From Profundicola sp051011115 (GTDB taxonomy: Bacteria; Bacteroidota; Bacteroidia; Flavobacteriales; Weeksellaceae): 15,882 nt of DNA. The translations under genes were made by a program, and so were the position numbers. The DNA lies in the NCBI GenBank assembly GCA_051011115.1, contig JBPCUN010000030.1:1-15882 (forward strand), given 5' to 3'. The notes under the pieces were generated by a model that saw only the letters and a program-made list of their open reading frames with translations, made no database searches and was not told the origin of the DNA. Of the stretch, positions 6,813 through 15,457 are shown piece after piece; positions within the stretch are counted from its first letter, which is position 1; every line of letters begins with the position of its first letter.

Positions 6813-7870
6813 TCTTGTTCTTGTGAACCCCAGGTTGCATTAGAATATACACGCCATTTTTCCATCAGGCCAACCATATCTACTGGTAAATCTGATTCAA
6901 AAAACATATTTTCTCCTGTTTTAGGATGGGTAAAACCTAATGTTTGTGCATGTAGGGCTTGCCTAGGACAAACTTTAAAACAATTATCTACAAACTGTTT
7001 GTATTTAGTAAAAGTGGTTCCCTTCAATATTTTATCTCCGCCATAACGTTCATCATTAAATAAAGTATGCCCGATATGTTTCATGTGAACACGAATTTGA
7101 TGCGTTCGACCGGTCTCTAATTTACATTGAACTACAGTCACATAGCCAAATCTTTCAACCACTTTGTAATGCGTTACAGCATGCTTCCCATGATTGCCAT
7201 CGGGAAACACCATCAATTGCATTCTATCATGTGGATTGCGGCCAATATTTCCAGTAATCGTACCTTCATCTTCCTCTATGTTTCCCCAAACCACAGCGGT
7301 GTAAAGTCTATTAGTGGTCCGATTAAAAAATTGATTGGCTAAATGATTCATAGCAAATTCGGTCTTAGCAATCACCAAAAGACCACTGGTATCTTTGTCA
7401 ATTCTATGCACTAACCCTGGTCTTTCTAAATCCGCAGACATCGTAGGTAAGTTATCAAAATGATATTTTAAAGCATTGACTAATGTTCCTGAATAGTTTC
7501 CATGGCCAGGATGCACCACCATACCAGGTTCTTTATTTACGACCAAAAGGGTATCATCTTCATAGACGATATCTATGGGAATATTTTGAGGAATTAAGTT
7601 ACTTTGGATGGGTGGGTAAGCCATCACGACTTTAATCTCATCGCCTGGCTTTACTTTGTAATTTGATTTTACAGTCTCCCCATTCACTAATATATTCTCT
7701 GCCTCTGCAGCTTTTTGAATTTTGCTACGGGAAGCATTTTCTATAAAATTGCTTAAGTATTTATCTATGCGTAAAGGTTTTTGACCTTTATCTGCGATAA
7801 AACTGTGGTGCTCATATAATTCTTCTGAGTCTTCTTCTGTATTCTGATTGTGATCGATATATTCTTGCAT
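6809..7870 (-). CDS. rluD: RluA-family 23S rRNA pseudouridine synthase, RluD type
   Basis: A 353-residue cytoplasmic enzyme that converts uridine to pseudouridine in RNA. RluD in E. coli modifies U1911, U1915 and U1917 of helix 69 in 23S rRNA. An S4 RNA-binding domain covers about 30-90 (LRIDKYLSNFIENASRSKIQ). The catalytic domain has HRIDKDTSGLL with the nucleophile Asp158, and later GRTHQIRVHMKHIGH. The roughly 25-residue acidic extension at the N-terminus is longer than in E. coli. The ATG overlaps the stop of the upstream PASTA gene (TAATG), which implies translational coupling. The stop codon shares TTAA with the convergent lipoprotein gene. Assignment to RluD rather than RluC or RluA rests on the S4 domain and the conserved neighbourhood with ddl. 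Confidence 0.88.
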   Translation of the reverse strand: MQEYIDHNQNTEEDSEELYEHHSFIADKGQKPLRIDKYLSNFIENASRSKIQKAAEAENILVNGETVKSNYKVKPGDEIKVVMAYPPIQSNLIPQNIPIDIVYEDDTLLVVNKEPGMVVHPGHGNYSGTLVNALKYHFDNLPTMSADLERPGLVHRIDKDTSGLLVIAKTEFAMNHLANQFFNRTTNRLYTAVVWGNIEEDEGTITGNIGRNPHDRMQLMVFPDGNHGKHAVTHYKVVERFGYVTVVQCKLETGRTHQIRVHMKHIGHTLFNDERYGGDKILKGTTFTKYKQFVDNCFKVCPRQALHAQTLGFTHPKTGENMFFESDLPVDMVGLMEKWRVYSNATWGSQEQD

Positions 7871-8859
7871 TAGTCTATTGAGATGCCTGTAGTATCTATT
7901 TTAGGCGTCGTATTTGGTTGTGTTCTTTTTTCTGATCTAGGAGCAGTTTGTCTCTCGTTCTTTACTTGATTGCGAATTTCTTCTGGCAAGTCATTAATAT
8001 TAATTTTCTTAGAAGATTCTACCGATTTATAGAATACAGAATCATCATCTTTCATTGCATGCCTAAAGACAATGTTTAATGAATCTATAATTTTCTTATT
8101 TTCTGACCTCGGCTTATCAGATAACCACAAGGAAATGGGTAATCCCTCATCATAAATGTCTCTTTCTGGAGGGTCTTGATAAATAACTGTATTAGCTAGT
8201 GTGTCTCTATTATCTAAAAAATAAACTTGACCAATTTCAAAGTAATTTTCTTTGATCATTCTTTTAGCCTCATTCAAAGTTAATCCTAAAAGATTAGGGA
8301 CTGGGACATCAAAATTTAATCCTCTACCGAGTACTAAATCAAGGGTAGCTCCTTTCGGTAATAATGTACCACTCTTGATGGTATCTCCTTTGAACAAAAC
8401 GGCTAACACCGCATCTCGAGCTGCATCTTTCACGTAGATTGTATCTCCTAATTTAAAACCTTTCATATTTAACTGTGTCAACGCTAAACGTTTACTTTTG
8501 TTAATTAATTTAGGTAATTCAACAGGTGCCCAAGTGCTTGGATTTGATTTAATAAAAACTCGCCGCCCAGGTTTCACTTTAGAACCTTCTTTAGGATAAA
8601 AATCTATAATGGTAAAAGGTGGATAAGCCTCTGTATATTTAACGCTATCTATTTCATAGTTTAGATTTTTTTCCTCTAATAGTTTCATAGCTTCCTGCAC
8701 TGTTAAACCTGAAATATTTGGCACCTCTACTTCAACACCATGTTGTGTATATTGATCGAGATATTTAAAAGAGAAAAACCATAAACCCACAATTAAACCA
8801 ACTCCTAAGAGAATGGCCAACCATAGTTTCCAACTAATGAATGCTTTTAAAAAATTCAT
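7870..8859 (-). CDS. membrane-anchored PASTA-domain protein without kinase domain
   Basis: A 329-residue protein with a short cytoplasmic N-terminus and one membrane helix (about 11-31, LWLAILLGVGLIVGLWFFSF). Three PASTA repeats follow, at roughly 43-106, 112-182 and 187-252. Each opens with a pattern like VPNISGLTVQEAMKLL or VPNLLGLTLNEAKRMI and ends in a PxxGxxVxxG-type turn. The tail after about 253 is charged and looks disordered. PASTA domains bind muropeptides or beta-lactams in Ser/Thr kinases and PBPs of Gram-positives. Here no kinase or transpeptidase domain is attached, so a periplasmic peptidoglycan-associated role is likely but unproven. The stop overlaps the rluD start (TAATG), and ddl is divergent upstream. 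The PASTA-rluD-ddl neighbourhood is one I recall from other Bacteroidota. Confidence 0.82.
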   Translation of the reverse strand: MNFLKAFISWKLWLAILLGVGLIVGLWFFSFKYLDQYTQHGVEVEVPNISGLTVQEAMKLLEEKNLNYEIDSVKYTEAYPPFTIIDFYPKEGSKVKPGRRVFIKSNPSTWAPVELPKLINKSKRLALTQLNMKGFKLGDTIYVKDAARDAVLAVLFKGDTIKSGTLLPKGATLDLVLGRGLNFDVPVPNLLGLTLNEAKRMIKENYFEIGQVYFLDNRDTLANTVIYQDPPERDIYDEGLPISLWLSDKPRSENKKIIDSLNIVFRHAMKDDDSVFYKSVESSKKININDLPEEIRNQVKNERQTAPRSEKRTQPNTTPKIDTTGISID

Positions 8860-8878
8860 AATACATTTTAAATCGTTG

Positions 8879-8886
8879 CAAATATA
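8879..8886 (-). promoter_or_regulatory. candidate promoter -7 box for the PASTA-rluD operon
   Basis: TATATTTG on the minus strand lies 19 nt before the PASTA start codon and matches TAnnTTTG exactly. No clear TTG sits at the -33 position. In the rest of the 147-bp gap up to ddl I see only a weak plus-strand TAATTTTA (8982-8989). Confidence 0.45.
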
Positions 8887-9006
8887 GCAATAATGAATAT
8901 AAGGATTCTAGGAAAAGATATTAATAACAATTCAACGATATAAATTATAGCAGATAAGTGCTATGAATAAGAAAAGTTTTATAATTTTAAAGACTAATTA
9001 AAAGTT

Positions 9007-9978
9007 ATGATAAATATTGCCGTAGTCATGGGAGGATACTCGAATGAGTATAAGGTTTCATTGAAATCTGGACAATTAATTTATGACCAGATAGACCGAG
9101 AAAAGTTTAATCCCTATCAAGTTCATATACTACAAGAAGGATGGTATGCACTTGTTGAAAATCAGAAATATCCGATCAATAAAGGAGACTTTTCTTTTGA
9201 ATTGAATGGGGAGATTATTCATTTTGATGCTGTATTTAACATCATACACGGAACGCCTGGAGAAGATGGTTACATGCAGGCTTATTGGGATATAATAGGA
9301 ATATCCTATACAGGTTGTGGACATTACTTATCAGCACTTACTTTTAATAAGAAGGATACGCTTGCCGTATTAAATAAATATAACATTCCATCGGCGACAT
9401 CCGTTTATTTGAGTAAAGAAGACCCATATGATGTAAATGAAATAATAGATAAAGTTGGCTTACCTTGTTTTGTAAAACCAAATCAATCTGGGTCTAGTCT
9501 AGGAATATCTAAAGTGAAAACAAAAAATGAGCTGGAGCCAGCTTTTGAGAAAGCCTTTCAGGAAGATGATGATTTATTGATTGAATCCTTTATAGATGGA
9601 ACAGAAGTTTCTGTCGGTGTGATTCAATATGGTGGTGAAACGATGGTAAGTGGAATCACAGAAATTGTATCTCATAACGAATTCTTTGATTATGATGCTA
9701 AATACAATGGAAGTTCAGATGAGATTACCCCAGCTAGGTTAGATGATGAGACTGTAGAGCAAATCAACCACATCGCTATCAAAGTTTATAATTCCCTACG
9801 CATGAATGGAATGAGCAGAAGTGAATTTATTATTCAAAATGGAATTCCATATTTGTTAGAAGTTAATACTTTACCAGGGTTTTCTCCCAGTAGTATATTA
9901 CCACAACAATTAACTTATTCTGGCATAGCTATCAAAGACTTTGTAAGCTCTGAGTTAGAAAAAGCATTAAAAAAGTAA
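9007..9978 (+). CDS. ddl: D-alanine--D-alanine ligase
   Basis: A 323-residue ATP-grasp enzyme that makes the D-Ala-D-Ala dipeptide for the peptidoglycan stem in the cytoplasm. Visible motifs are GGYSNEYKVSLKSG (9-22, first D-Ala site), HGTPGEDG (81-88), KPNQSGSSLGI (157-167, ATP-binding Lys157 and the serine loop), EFFDYDAKYNG (225-235, omega loop), SRSEF with Arg271, and LEVNTLPGFSP (284-294, metal ligands Glu285 and Asn287). The tyrosines in EFFDYDAKY support D-Ala rather than D-lactate as second substrate; VanA-type ligases differ in this loop. The length is normal. The gene stands alone, divergent from the PASTA-rluD operon and convergent with the DUF3817 gene 24 nt away. Confidence 0.96.
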   Translation: MINIAVVMGGYSNEYKVSLKSGQLIYDQIDREKFNPYQVHILQEGWYALVENQKYPINKGDFSFELNGEIIHFDAVFNIIHGTPGEDGYMQAYWDIIGISYTGCGHYLSALTFNKKDTLAVLNKYNIPSATSVYLSKEDPYDVNEIIDKVGLPCFVKPNQSGSSLGISKVKTKNELEPAFEKAFQEDDDLLIESFIDGTEVSVGVIQYGGETMVSGITEIVSHNEFFDYDAKYNGSSDEITPARLDDETVEQINHIAIKVYNSLRMNGMSRSEFIIQNGIPYLLEVNTLPGFSPSSILPQQLTYSGIAIKDFVSSELEKALKK

Positions 9979-10002
9979 AGCTATATATACAGAATAAGGT
10001 GA

Positions 10003-10320
10003 TTATTTATCTTTAGGAATGAGCTTCTTCTCTACCCATAAAGTGGCGAATGGAAAGAATGCTGCTAAAAAGGCAAATACAGTGTCTTCATCATCCAGCT
10101 TCAATGGTTCTCTCACATAATACAGTAAAATAAGATACCATGTAAAGGCGGCGCCATGTAATGTGCCAATCGGAATCATCTGTTGCCATATATCCCATTG
10201 ATATTTGATGGGCATAGCTACTAAATATAACAAGACACAAGTAATAAACTCGGCAACACAAGCCTGTTTAAACTGTTTTATTAATTGCTTTTCAGATAAA
10301 TTATCAAAGTATGGTATCAT
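10003..10320 (-). CDS. DUF3817-type small integral membrane protein
   Basis: A 105-residue membrane protein with three hydrophobic segments: about 20-39 (ACVAEFITCVLLYLVAMPIK), 53-69 (LHGAAFTWYLILLYYVR) and 82-97 (FAFLAAFFPFATLWVE). The pattern AMPIKY, then IGTLHGAAF, then FPFATLWVEKKL matches DUF3817, whose function is not known. The start codon lies only 8 nt beyond the T-run of the E2 terminator and no TAnnTTTG box is visible upstream, so expression may depend on readthrough from the pdh operon or on a weak promoter. It is convergent with ddl. The family call rests on recalled motif similarity; no role can be offered. Confidence 0.78.
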   Translation of the reverse strand: MIPYFDNLSEKQLIKQFKQACVAEFITCVLLYLVAMPIKYQWDIWQQMIPIGTLHGAAFTWYLILLYYVREPLKLDDEDTVFAFLAAFFPFATLWVEKKLIPKDK

Positions 10321-10328
10321 AATAAAGT

Positions 10329-10368
10329 AAAAAAGATTCAGGGATAATTTTACTTATCACCTGAATCT
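10329..10368 (-). terminator. intrinsic terminator after the E2 gene
   Basis: The arms AGATTCAGG (10334-10342) and CCTGAATCT (10360-10368), extended by GATAA (10343-10347) and TTATC (10354-10358), give a 14-bp stem with one bulged base and a 6-nt loop. On the minus strand it is followed directly by a T-run. It lies 26 nt past the E2 stop codon and is the strongest terminator in the window. Confidence 0.85.
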
Positions 10369-10394
10369 CTAAATATATAAATATTAATTAATCT

Positions 10395-12047
10395 TTATAA
10401 AAACATGGCCATAGGCGTTTCTAAATATTGCTTAAGAGTCTGTAAGTATAAACTTCCTGTTGCCCCATCAACTGTTCTGTGATCACAAGCCATAGATAAC
10501 ATCATAGTATGTCCTACTACAATTTGTCCATTTTTCACCACAGGCTTTTCTACAATAGCCCCTACTGAAAGAATACAAGAGTTTGGCTGGTTAATAATCG
10601 AAGTAAAAGACTCAATACCATACGCACCTAAATTCGATACGGTGAAAGTACTGCCTTGCATTTCTTCTGGCTTAATCTTACGCTCTCTTGCTTTACCTGC
10701 TAAATCCTTCACTTCTGCAGAAATTTGCGTAAGTGATTTTTGATCTGCATGATTCAATACTGGCACCATAAGACCATCTGGAACAGCTACAGCAACACCA
10801 ATATTAATATCACCGTGCAGAATCATCTCTTTATCATCCCATGTAGAATTAACTTGAGGGTGCTTTCTTAAAGCCATTGCAACAGCTTTCACTATAATAT
10901 CATTGAATGATATTTTAGTATCAGGAATAGCATTGATTTGTTTTCTAGCCGCCATTGCATTCTCCATATCTACTTCAATATTTAGATAATAATGTGGCGC
11001 TGTGAATTTACTCTCAGATAAACGTTTAGCAATCGTTTTACGCATTTGTGAGTTCGGTACACGTTGCTCTTCACCTGCAGCAAATGATTGGACTGCTACA
11101 TCTTTAGAAGTACTTGTAGACGATTGTGCGGATTTAGCACTTGGCGTATAACTTTCGACATCACGTTTGATGATTCTACCATTATCACCAGAACCTTGAA
11201 TATCCTCGATATCATATCCCTTCTCTTCTGCTAATTTTTTTGCTAAAGGTGAAATGAAAATTCTACCAGATTTATTTTGTTTTTCTTTAGATGCAGGTTC
11301 TTTTTTAGGTTCTTCAGCTGCTTTACTATCTTTTTTCTCCGCAACTGTTGCAGGCTTCTCTTCTTTTTTAGGTTTTGGTTGTTTGCCACCAGACGCTACG
11401 ATACCAGAAACATCTGTACCTTCAGGTCCAATAATAGCCAAAATAGAATCTACTGGAGCTGCGTTTCCTTCTTCTACCCCAATGTATAGTAAAGTACCAT
11501 CAACATCAATTTCAAATTCTTGAACAGCCTTGTCTGTTTCAATTTCTGCTAAGATATCACCAAAAGCAACTTTATCCCCAACTTTTTTGTGCCAAGCCTC
11601 TACTTTACCTTCTTCCATGGTATCACTCAATCGTGGCATAGATACTACATGCACATCATCTGGAATCGTTGCAGAAACAGCTTCATCCGTATTCTGAACA
11701 TCGTGCTCTTCATCTATTTTTTCTTCCTCTTCCTTATCCTCTTCTGCATCTTTTTCTTTCTCTTTATTAGAAGATTCGCCACCTTCTAAAAGAGCTGATA
11801 TATCCTCTCCTTCTTCTCCTATAATAGCCAAAACACTATCTACAGGTGCAGCATTGCCTTCTTCTACTCCAATATAAAGTAAAGTACCATCAATATCAGA
11901 TTCAAACTCTTGAACTGCTTTATCTGTTTCAATTTCGGCTATGATATCGCCATAGGCAATTTTATCTCCTACTTTTTTATGCCAAGCTTCCACTTTACCT
12001 TCTTCCATGGTATCGCTTAGCCTAGGCATTTTAATGATTTCAGCCAT
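10395..12047 (-). CDS. pdhC: pyruvate dehydrogenase complex E2, dihydrolipoamide acetyltransferase
   Basis: A 550-residue core subunit that moves the acetyl group from lipoyl-lysine to CoA. Domains in order: lipoyl domain 1 (about 2-76, lipoyl lysine Lys43 in ETDKAVQ), an acidic Lys/Glu linker (88-118), lipoyl domain 2 (132-206, Lys173), a Lys/Ala/Pro linker (219-260), an E3-binding domain (264-298, with ISPLAKKLAEEKGYDI and GSGDNGRI), and the catalytic domain (about 325-550) with CDHRTVDG at 521-528, where His523 and Asp527 are the catalytic pair. The two lipoyl domains are nearly identical in protein sequence. The gene follows pdhA after 67 nt, and the complex also needs E1 beta and E3, which are not in the window. 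The first-lipoyl-domain start is the only plausible one. A 2-oxoglutarate E2 is unlikely given pdhA next door. Confidence 0.95.
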   Translation of the reverse strand: MAEIIKMPRLSDTMEEGKVEAWHKKVGDKIAYGDIIAEIETDKAVQEFESDIDGTLLYIGVEEGNAAPVDSVLAIIGEEGEDISALLEGGESSNKEKEKDAEEDKEEEEKIDEEHDVQNTDEAVSATIPDDVHVVSMPRLSDTMEEGKVEAWHKKVGDKVAFGDILAEIETDKAVQEFEIDVDGTLLYIGVEEGNAAPVDSILAIIGPEGTDVSGIVASGGKQPKPKKEEKPATVAEKKDSKAAEEPKKEPASKEKQNKSGRIFISPLAKKLAEEKGYDIEDIQGSGDNGRIIKRDVESYTPSAKSAQSSTSTSKDVAVQSFAAGEEQRVPNSQMRKTIAKRLSESKFTAPHYYLNIEVDMENAMAARKQINAIPDTKISFNDIIVKAVAMALRKHPQVNSTWDDKEMILHGDINIGVAVAVPDGLMVPVLNHADQKSLTQISAEVKDLAGKARERKIKPEEMQGSTFTVSNLGAYGIESFTSIINQPNSCILSVGAIVEKPVVKNGQIVVGHTMMLSMACDHRTVDGATGSLYLQTLKQYLETPMAMFL

Positions 12048-12114
12048 AATTTTAGGTTGTTTATACTTTTTGCCCTATTTAATAAAAGGCAATTTAATTA
12101 ATGTTAAAATTAAA

Positions 12115-13122
12115 TTAATCTTGGTTTTCAACTTTATCTAAAAAAGGATAATCCTCTTGTTCGTAAACAGTTGAATATATTTGTTCTACATCTGGGAATG
12201 GGGATTTTTCTGCAAATTCAACACATTCCTGAACTTTTTCTATCACATCTTTCATCACTTGATCTAGCTCTTCTTTCGTAGCCCAATTATTGTCTAGAAT
12301 TTTACGCTCAACGATACCGATTGGATCCCCTTCTTTAAAAATATTTACCTCATCCTTTGTTCTATATGGTTCTGCATCAGACATGGAATGACCTCTATAA
12401 CGGTAAGTTTTAACATCTAAAAATGTTGGTCCATCACCTCTCCTTGCTCTCTCAATAGCTTCATAAGCTGCTTCTGCAACTTTCACAGGATCCATACCAT
12501 CTACAGGTGCAGAAGGCATCTCATACCCTAAACCTAATTTATAAATATCCTCATGATTTGCTGTTCTCTTAACAGAAGTACCCATAGCATATTGATTGTT
12601 TTCTACCACAAATACAACCGGTAGCTTCCAATTCATAGCCATGTTAAAGGTCTCATGTAATGCCCCTTGTCTTGTAGCACCATCCCCCATAAAGCAAATC
12701 GTAACGGCCTCTCTATTAAAATATTTATCTGCAAATGCGATTCCAGCCCCTAATGGGATTTGTCCTCCTACAATTCCATGACCTCCATAAAAACGGTGTT
12801 CTTTACTAAAAATATGCATAGAACCTCCCATCCCATGAGAAGTACCATCTACCTTACCAAATAATTCAGCCATGATTCTTTCTGGATCTACTCCCATAGC
12901 CATGGGATGCACATGACAACGATAGGCTGTAATCATGCTATCCTTTTCCATATTCATAGCATGGGTAAAACCAGCAGGCAATGCTTCTTGTCCATTATAT
13001 AAGTGTAAAAACCCACGGATTTTTTGCTTTAAATACATTGATCGGCACGTGTCTTCGAATCTTCTCCAAAAGGACATCTCTTCAAACCAGCTTAAATACG
13101 TTTCTTTGGTTATCTCTTTCAT
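12115..13122 (-). CDS. pdhA: pyruvate dehydrogenase E1 component, alpha subunit
   Basis: A 335-residue thiamine-diphosphate enzyme subunit that decarboxylates pyruvate and acetylates the lipoyl group of E2 as an alpha2beta2 E1. The ThDP/Mg motif runs from GDG (146-148) to NN (175-176). HGMGGSMHIF (96-105) and YRYRGHSMSDAEPYRT (240-255, the conserved phosphorylation-loop region) are typical of PdhA. The length fits the stand-alone alpha subunit, not the fused AceE type. The gene is first in a pdhA-pdhC operon with a good promoter upstream; E1 beta is absent here and must be encoded elsewhere. Branched-chain 2-oxoacid dehydrogenase alpha is the nearest alternative, but the overall pattern favours pyruvate. 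Confidence 0.95.
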   Translation of the reverse strand: MKEITKETYLSWFEEMSFWRRFEDTCRSMYLKQKIRGFLHLYNGQEALPAGFTHAMNMEKDSMITAYRCHVHPMAMGVDPERIMAELFGKVDGTSHGMGGSMHIFSKEHRFYGGHGIVGGQIPLGAGIAFADKYFNREAVTICFMGDGATRQGALHETFNMAMNWKLPVVFVVENNQYAMGTSVKRTANHEDIYKLGLGYEMPSAPVDGMDPVKVAEAAYEAIERARRGDGPTFLDVKTYRYRGHSMSDAEPYRTKDEVNIFKEGDPIGIVERKILDNNWATKEELDQVMKDVIEKVQECVEFAEKSPFPDVEQIYSTVYEQEDYPFLDKVENQD

Positions 13123-13157
13123 AAAAAGTAAATAATACCTGTTAAGGTAATGAAAAA

Positions 13158-13189
13158 CAAAATTAGTTTATATGAATCAAATGAGCAAA
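13158..13189 (-). promoter_or_regulatory. Bacteroidota-type promoter of pdhA-pdhC
   Basis: On the minus strand TTTG (13189-13186) is followed after 20 nt by TAATTTTG (13165-13158), matching both halves of the TTTG / TAnnTTTG consensus. The expected start lies near 13151, giving a leader of about 29 nt. This places a promoter between pta and pdhA, so pdh genes need not depend on pta transcription. Confidence 0.65.
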
Positions 13190-13228
13190 TTCTTTGTCCT
13201 CAATGATTGCATTTGTTAAAACTCCATG

Positions 13229-15316
13229 TTACTTCTCCTGCGCCTGAATAGCAGTAAGCAATACGGTATTAAAAATATCGTCTACTGTACATCCTCTACT
13301 TAAATCATTTACAGGTTTATTTAATCCTAAAAGCATTGGACCAATAGCTAATGCACCCGTTTCTCTCTGTACCGCTTTATAGGTATTATTTCCTGTATTC
13401 AAGTCTGGAAAGATAAGAACAGAAGCTCTACCCGCAACTTCTGAATCTGGTAATTTACTTTTACCTACACCTATGTCTACAGCCGCATCATACTGTATAG
13501 GTCCTTCTACCTTTAAATCTGGCCTTTTAGATTTAATAATTGCAGTTGCTTCTCTTACTTTATCTACATCTGCACCTTTACCAGAACTTCCCGATGAGTA
13601 AGATAACATACCAACTCGAGGTTCTATTCCAAAAGCAGTTGAACTATCTGCAGCAGAAATTGCAATTTCTGCTAATTCCTCTGCGTTTGGATTTGGATTA
13701 ATGGCACAATCTCCCATCACGCTTACACGATCTTCTAGACACATAAAGAAAACAGAGGAGACAATCTTACTATCTGGCTTTGTTTTAATAAACTGTAATG
13801 CGGGACGTATCGTGTGTTGCGTCGTATGTGCTGCTCCAGAAACCATACCATCTGCATCCCCTTTATAAATCATCATAGTCCCAAAGTAAGAAACATCTGA
13901 CATGGTATCTCTAGCGATTTCCATATTGATATTCTTATGTTTACGTAACTCGTAGAAAGTTTCTGCGTATTCTATTTTTCTATCAAAAGTGGCAGGATTT
14001 ACAATACTTACATTGTCCCAGTTATAAGTTAATCCCAGTTCATTGATTTGATTTTTAATCTGCGTATCTTCTCCTAGTAAAATAATGTCTACAATATCCA
14101 TTTGAGATAATCTTGCAGTAGCTTTTAAAATTCTAGGATCATTTGACTCTGGTAAAACAATACGTTTTCTAGACGATTTTACTTTTTGTACCAATTGATA
14201 TTGGAACATATAAGGTGTTATAACTTCATTTTTGAAGCTTGTGATTTTATTCATCCATTCATCTGGATTGATGTTTTTATGAAATGTTTGAATAGAGGTT
14301 TCAATTTTTTCTGTATTGTCTGCAGAAATATTAGATTGTATATTCCCAATCATATTTGTAGTCTCAAAAGTACCGGATTCCACCGATAAAATAGGGACAA
14401 TATTAGAAAGACCATCCATTAAATTCATTACGGGTTCTTCTGGCACTAGCCCGCCTGTTAAAATAATTCCTGCAATATTAGGATAATTTTGAGATTGATG
14501 AGATTGCAAGGATCCTAAAATAATATCTGCCCTATCTCCAGGAGTGATGACCAAAGCATTTTCTTTAATATGAGTTAAAAAGTTTCTAAGCTGCATGGCT
14601 CCCACAGCAAAATTTCCAGAAAGATTGGATAATAATTCCTCTCCTAATAAAACTTTAGCATCTAATACCTTGGCTATTTCCATCATAGAAGGATAAGATA
14701 ACGTAGTTACCATAGGAATGGTATATATCTCCACGTCTGCAGAAACTTTGCCCTTTAAAGCATTTCTTACAAGGTCAACATTTTCTTCTTGTATCTTGTT
14801 AGCGATTAACCCAACGACATGTACTTCACTTTTTTTGAAGGTGAGATAAGCCATTTCTAGGCTATCTATAAATTCATCATAGGACTTCCCTTCCCCTGTA
14901 CTCACCAAAACCGTAGGAAGCCCAAGATTCTTAGCAATACTTACATTCCAATCGAACTCAAAAACTGAACCTTCACCACTAAAATCACTCCCTTCTACTA
15001 ATACAAAATCATTTTTCGCCTCTAATTCTTTATATTTTTGAATAATGTATTCTAACGAATCTCCAATCTTACCGCTGTTCCTATTTTGGATAATCTGTTG
15101 CCTTGTAAGTGCATAGGCGGACTCATAAGGTTGATTTAATTTGAAATGTTCTAAAATTGTATTGATATGATTATCTTTCTTTTCAGTGGTTTCTATGACT
15201 GGCCTGAAGTAAGCTACCTTGGCTGTTTTACCCAACAGGTATTGCATTAAACCTAAAGAAATGATTGATTTACCACTTTGTCGCTCTAATGTTGCTATAT
15301 AAATCCCTTTATTCAT
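13229..15316 (-). CDS. pta: phosphate acetyltransferase, long form with N-terminal P-loop-like and DRTGG domains
   Basis: A 695-residue cytoplasmic enzyme that interconverts acetyl-CoA plus phosphate and acetyl phosphate plus CoA. Three regions are visible. The first is a BioD-like P-loop domain (about 1-200, ERQSGKS at 11-17). The second is a DRTGG-type domain (about 215-330, with ITPGDRADIIL and ILTGG). The third is the catalytic PTA domain (about 380-690), with VLPESNDPR, DADGMVSGA (487-495), MLSYSSGSSGKG (570-581), GPIQYDAAVD (605-614) and FPDLNTGNNTYKAVQR (636-651). Length and order match E. coli Pta (714 residues). Acetate kinase, its usual partner, is not in the window. The location beside pdhA fits a role at the acetyl-CoA node. 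No terminator is evident in the 106 nt before the pdhA start. Confidence 0.95.
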   Translation of the reverse strand: MNKGIYIATLERQSGKSIISLGLMQYLLGKTAKVAYFRPVIETTEKKDNHINTILEHFKLNQPYESAYALTRQQIIQNRNSGKIGDSLEYIIQKYKELEAKNDFVLVEGSDFSGEGSVFEFDWNVSIAKNLGLPTVLVSTGEGKSYDEFIDSLEMAYLTFKKSEVHVVGLIANKIQEENVDLVRNALKGKVSADVEIYTIPMVTTLSYPSMMEIAKVLDAKVLLGEELLSNLSGNFAVGAMQLRNFLTHIKENALVITPGDRADIILGSLQSHQSQNYPNIAGIILTGGLVPEEPVMNLMDGLSNIVPILSVESGTFETTNMIGNIQSNISADNTEKIETSIQTFHKNINPDEWMNKITSFKNEVITPYMFQYQLVQKVKSSRKRIVLPESNDPRILKATARLSQMDIVDIILLGEDTQIKNQINELGLTYNWDNVSIVNPATFDRKIEYAETFYELRKHKNINMEIARDTMSDVSYFGTMMIYKGDADGMVSGAAHTTQHTIRPALQFIKTKPDSKIVSSVFFMCLEDRVSVMGDCAINPNPNAEELAEIAISAADSSTAFGIEPRVGMLSYSSGSSGKGADVDKVREATAIIKSKRPDLKVEGPIQYDAAVDIGVGKSKLPDSEVAGRASVLIFPDLNTGNNTYKAVQRETGALAIGPMLLGLNKPVNDLSRGCTVDDIFNTVLLTAIQAQEK

Positions 15317-15457
15317 TGGTATGTATTGGACTGCTAATTTAATAAATTACTCCTTTATCTACTTATTAAAAATGTGTTTTATGTGATTAATTGAATTAAA
15401 TTTAGAAACTTTACATAAACTTAATTACATTGTATCCAAATTTATTTACAATATAAT

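Noticed and set aside
11254..11789. Several plus-strand open frames opposite the E2 gene, rich in Phe, Ser and Leu
   Set aside because: They are antisense shadows of the Lys/Glu-rich linkers and lipoyl domains of E2; no promoter, ribosome site or known family pattern supports them.
12070..12116. Hairpins between pdhA and E2 (TTGCC/GGCAA at 12070-12092 and AATTTAATT/AATTAAATT at 12091-12116)
   Set aside because: One stem is only 5 bp and the other is made of A and T only; neither is followed by a T-run, so I do not call a terminator or attenuator.
15437..15444. Minus-strand TAAATTTG as a pta promoter
   Set aside because: It matches the -7 pattern but has no -33 partner and would give a leader of over 100 nt in an AT-rich region where such matches arise by chance.
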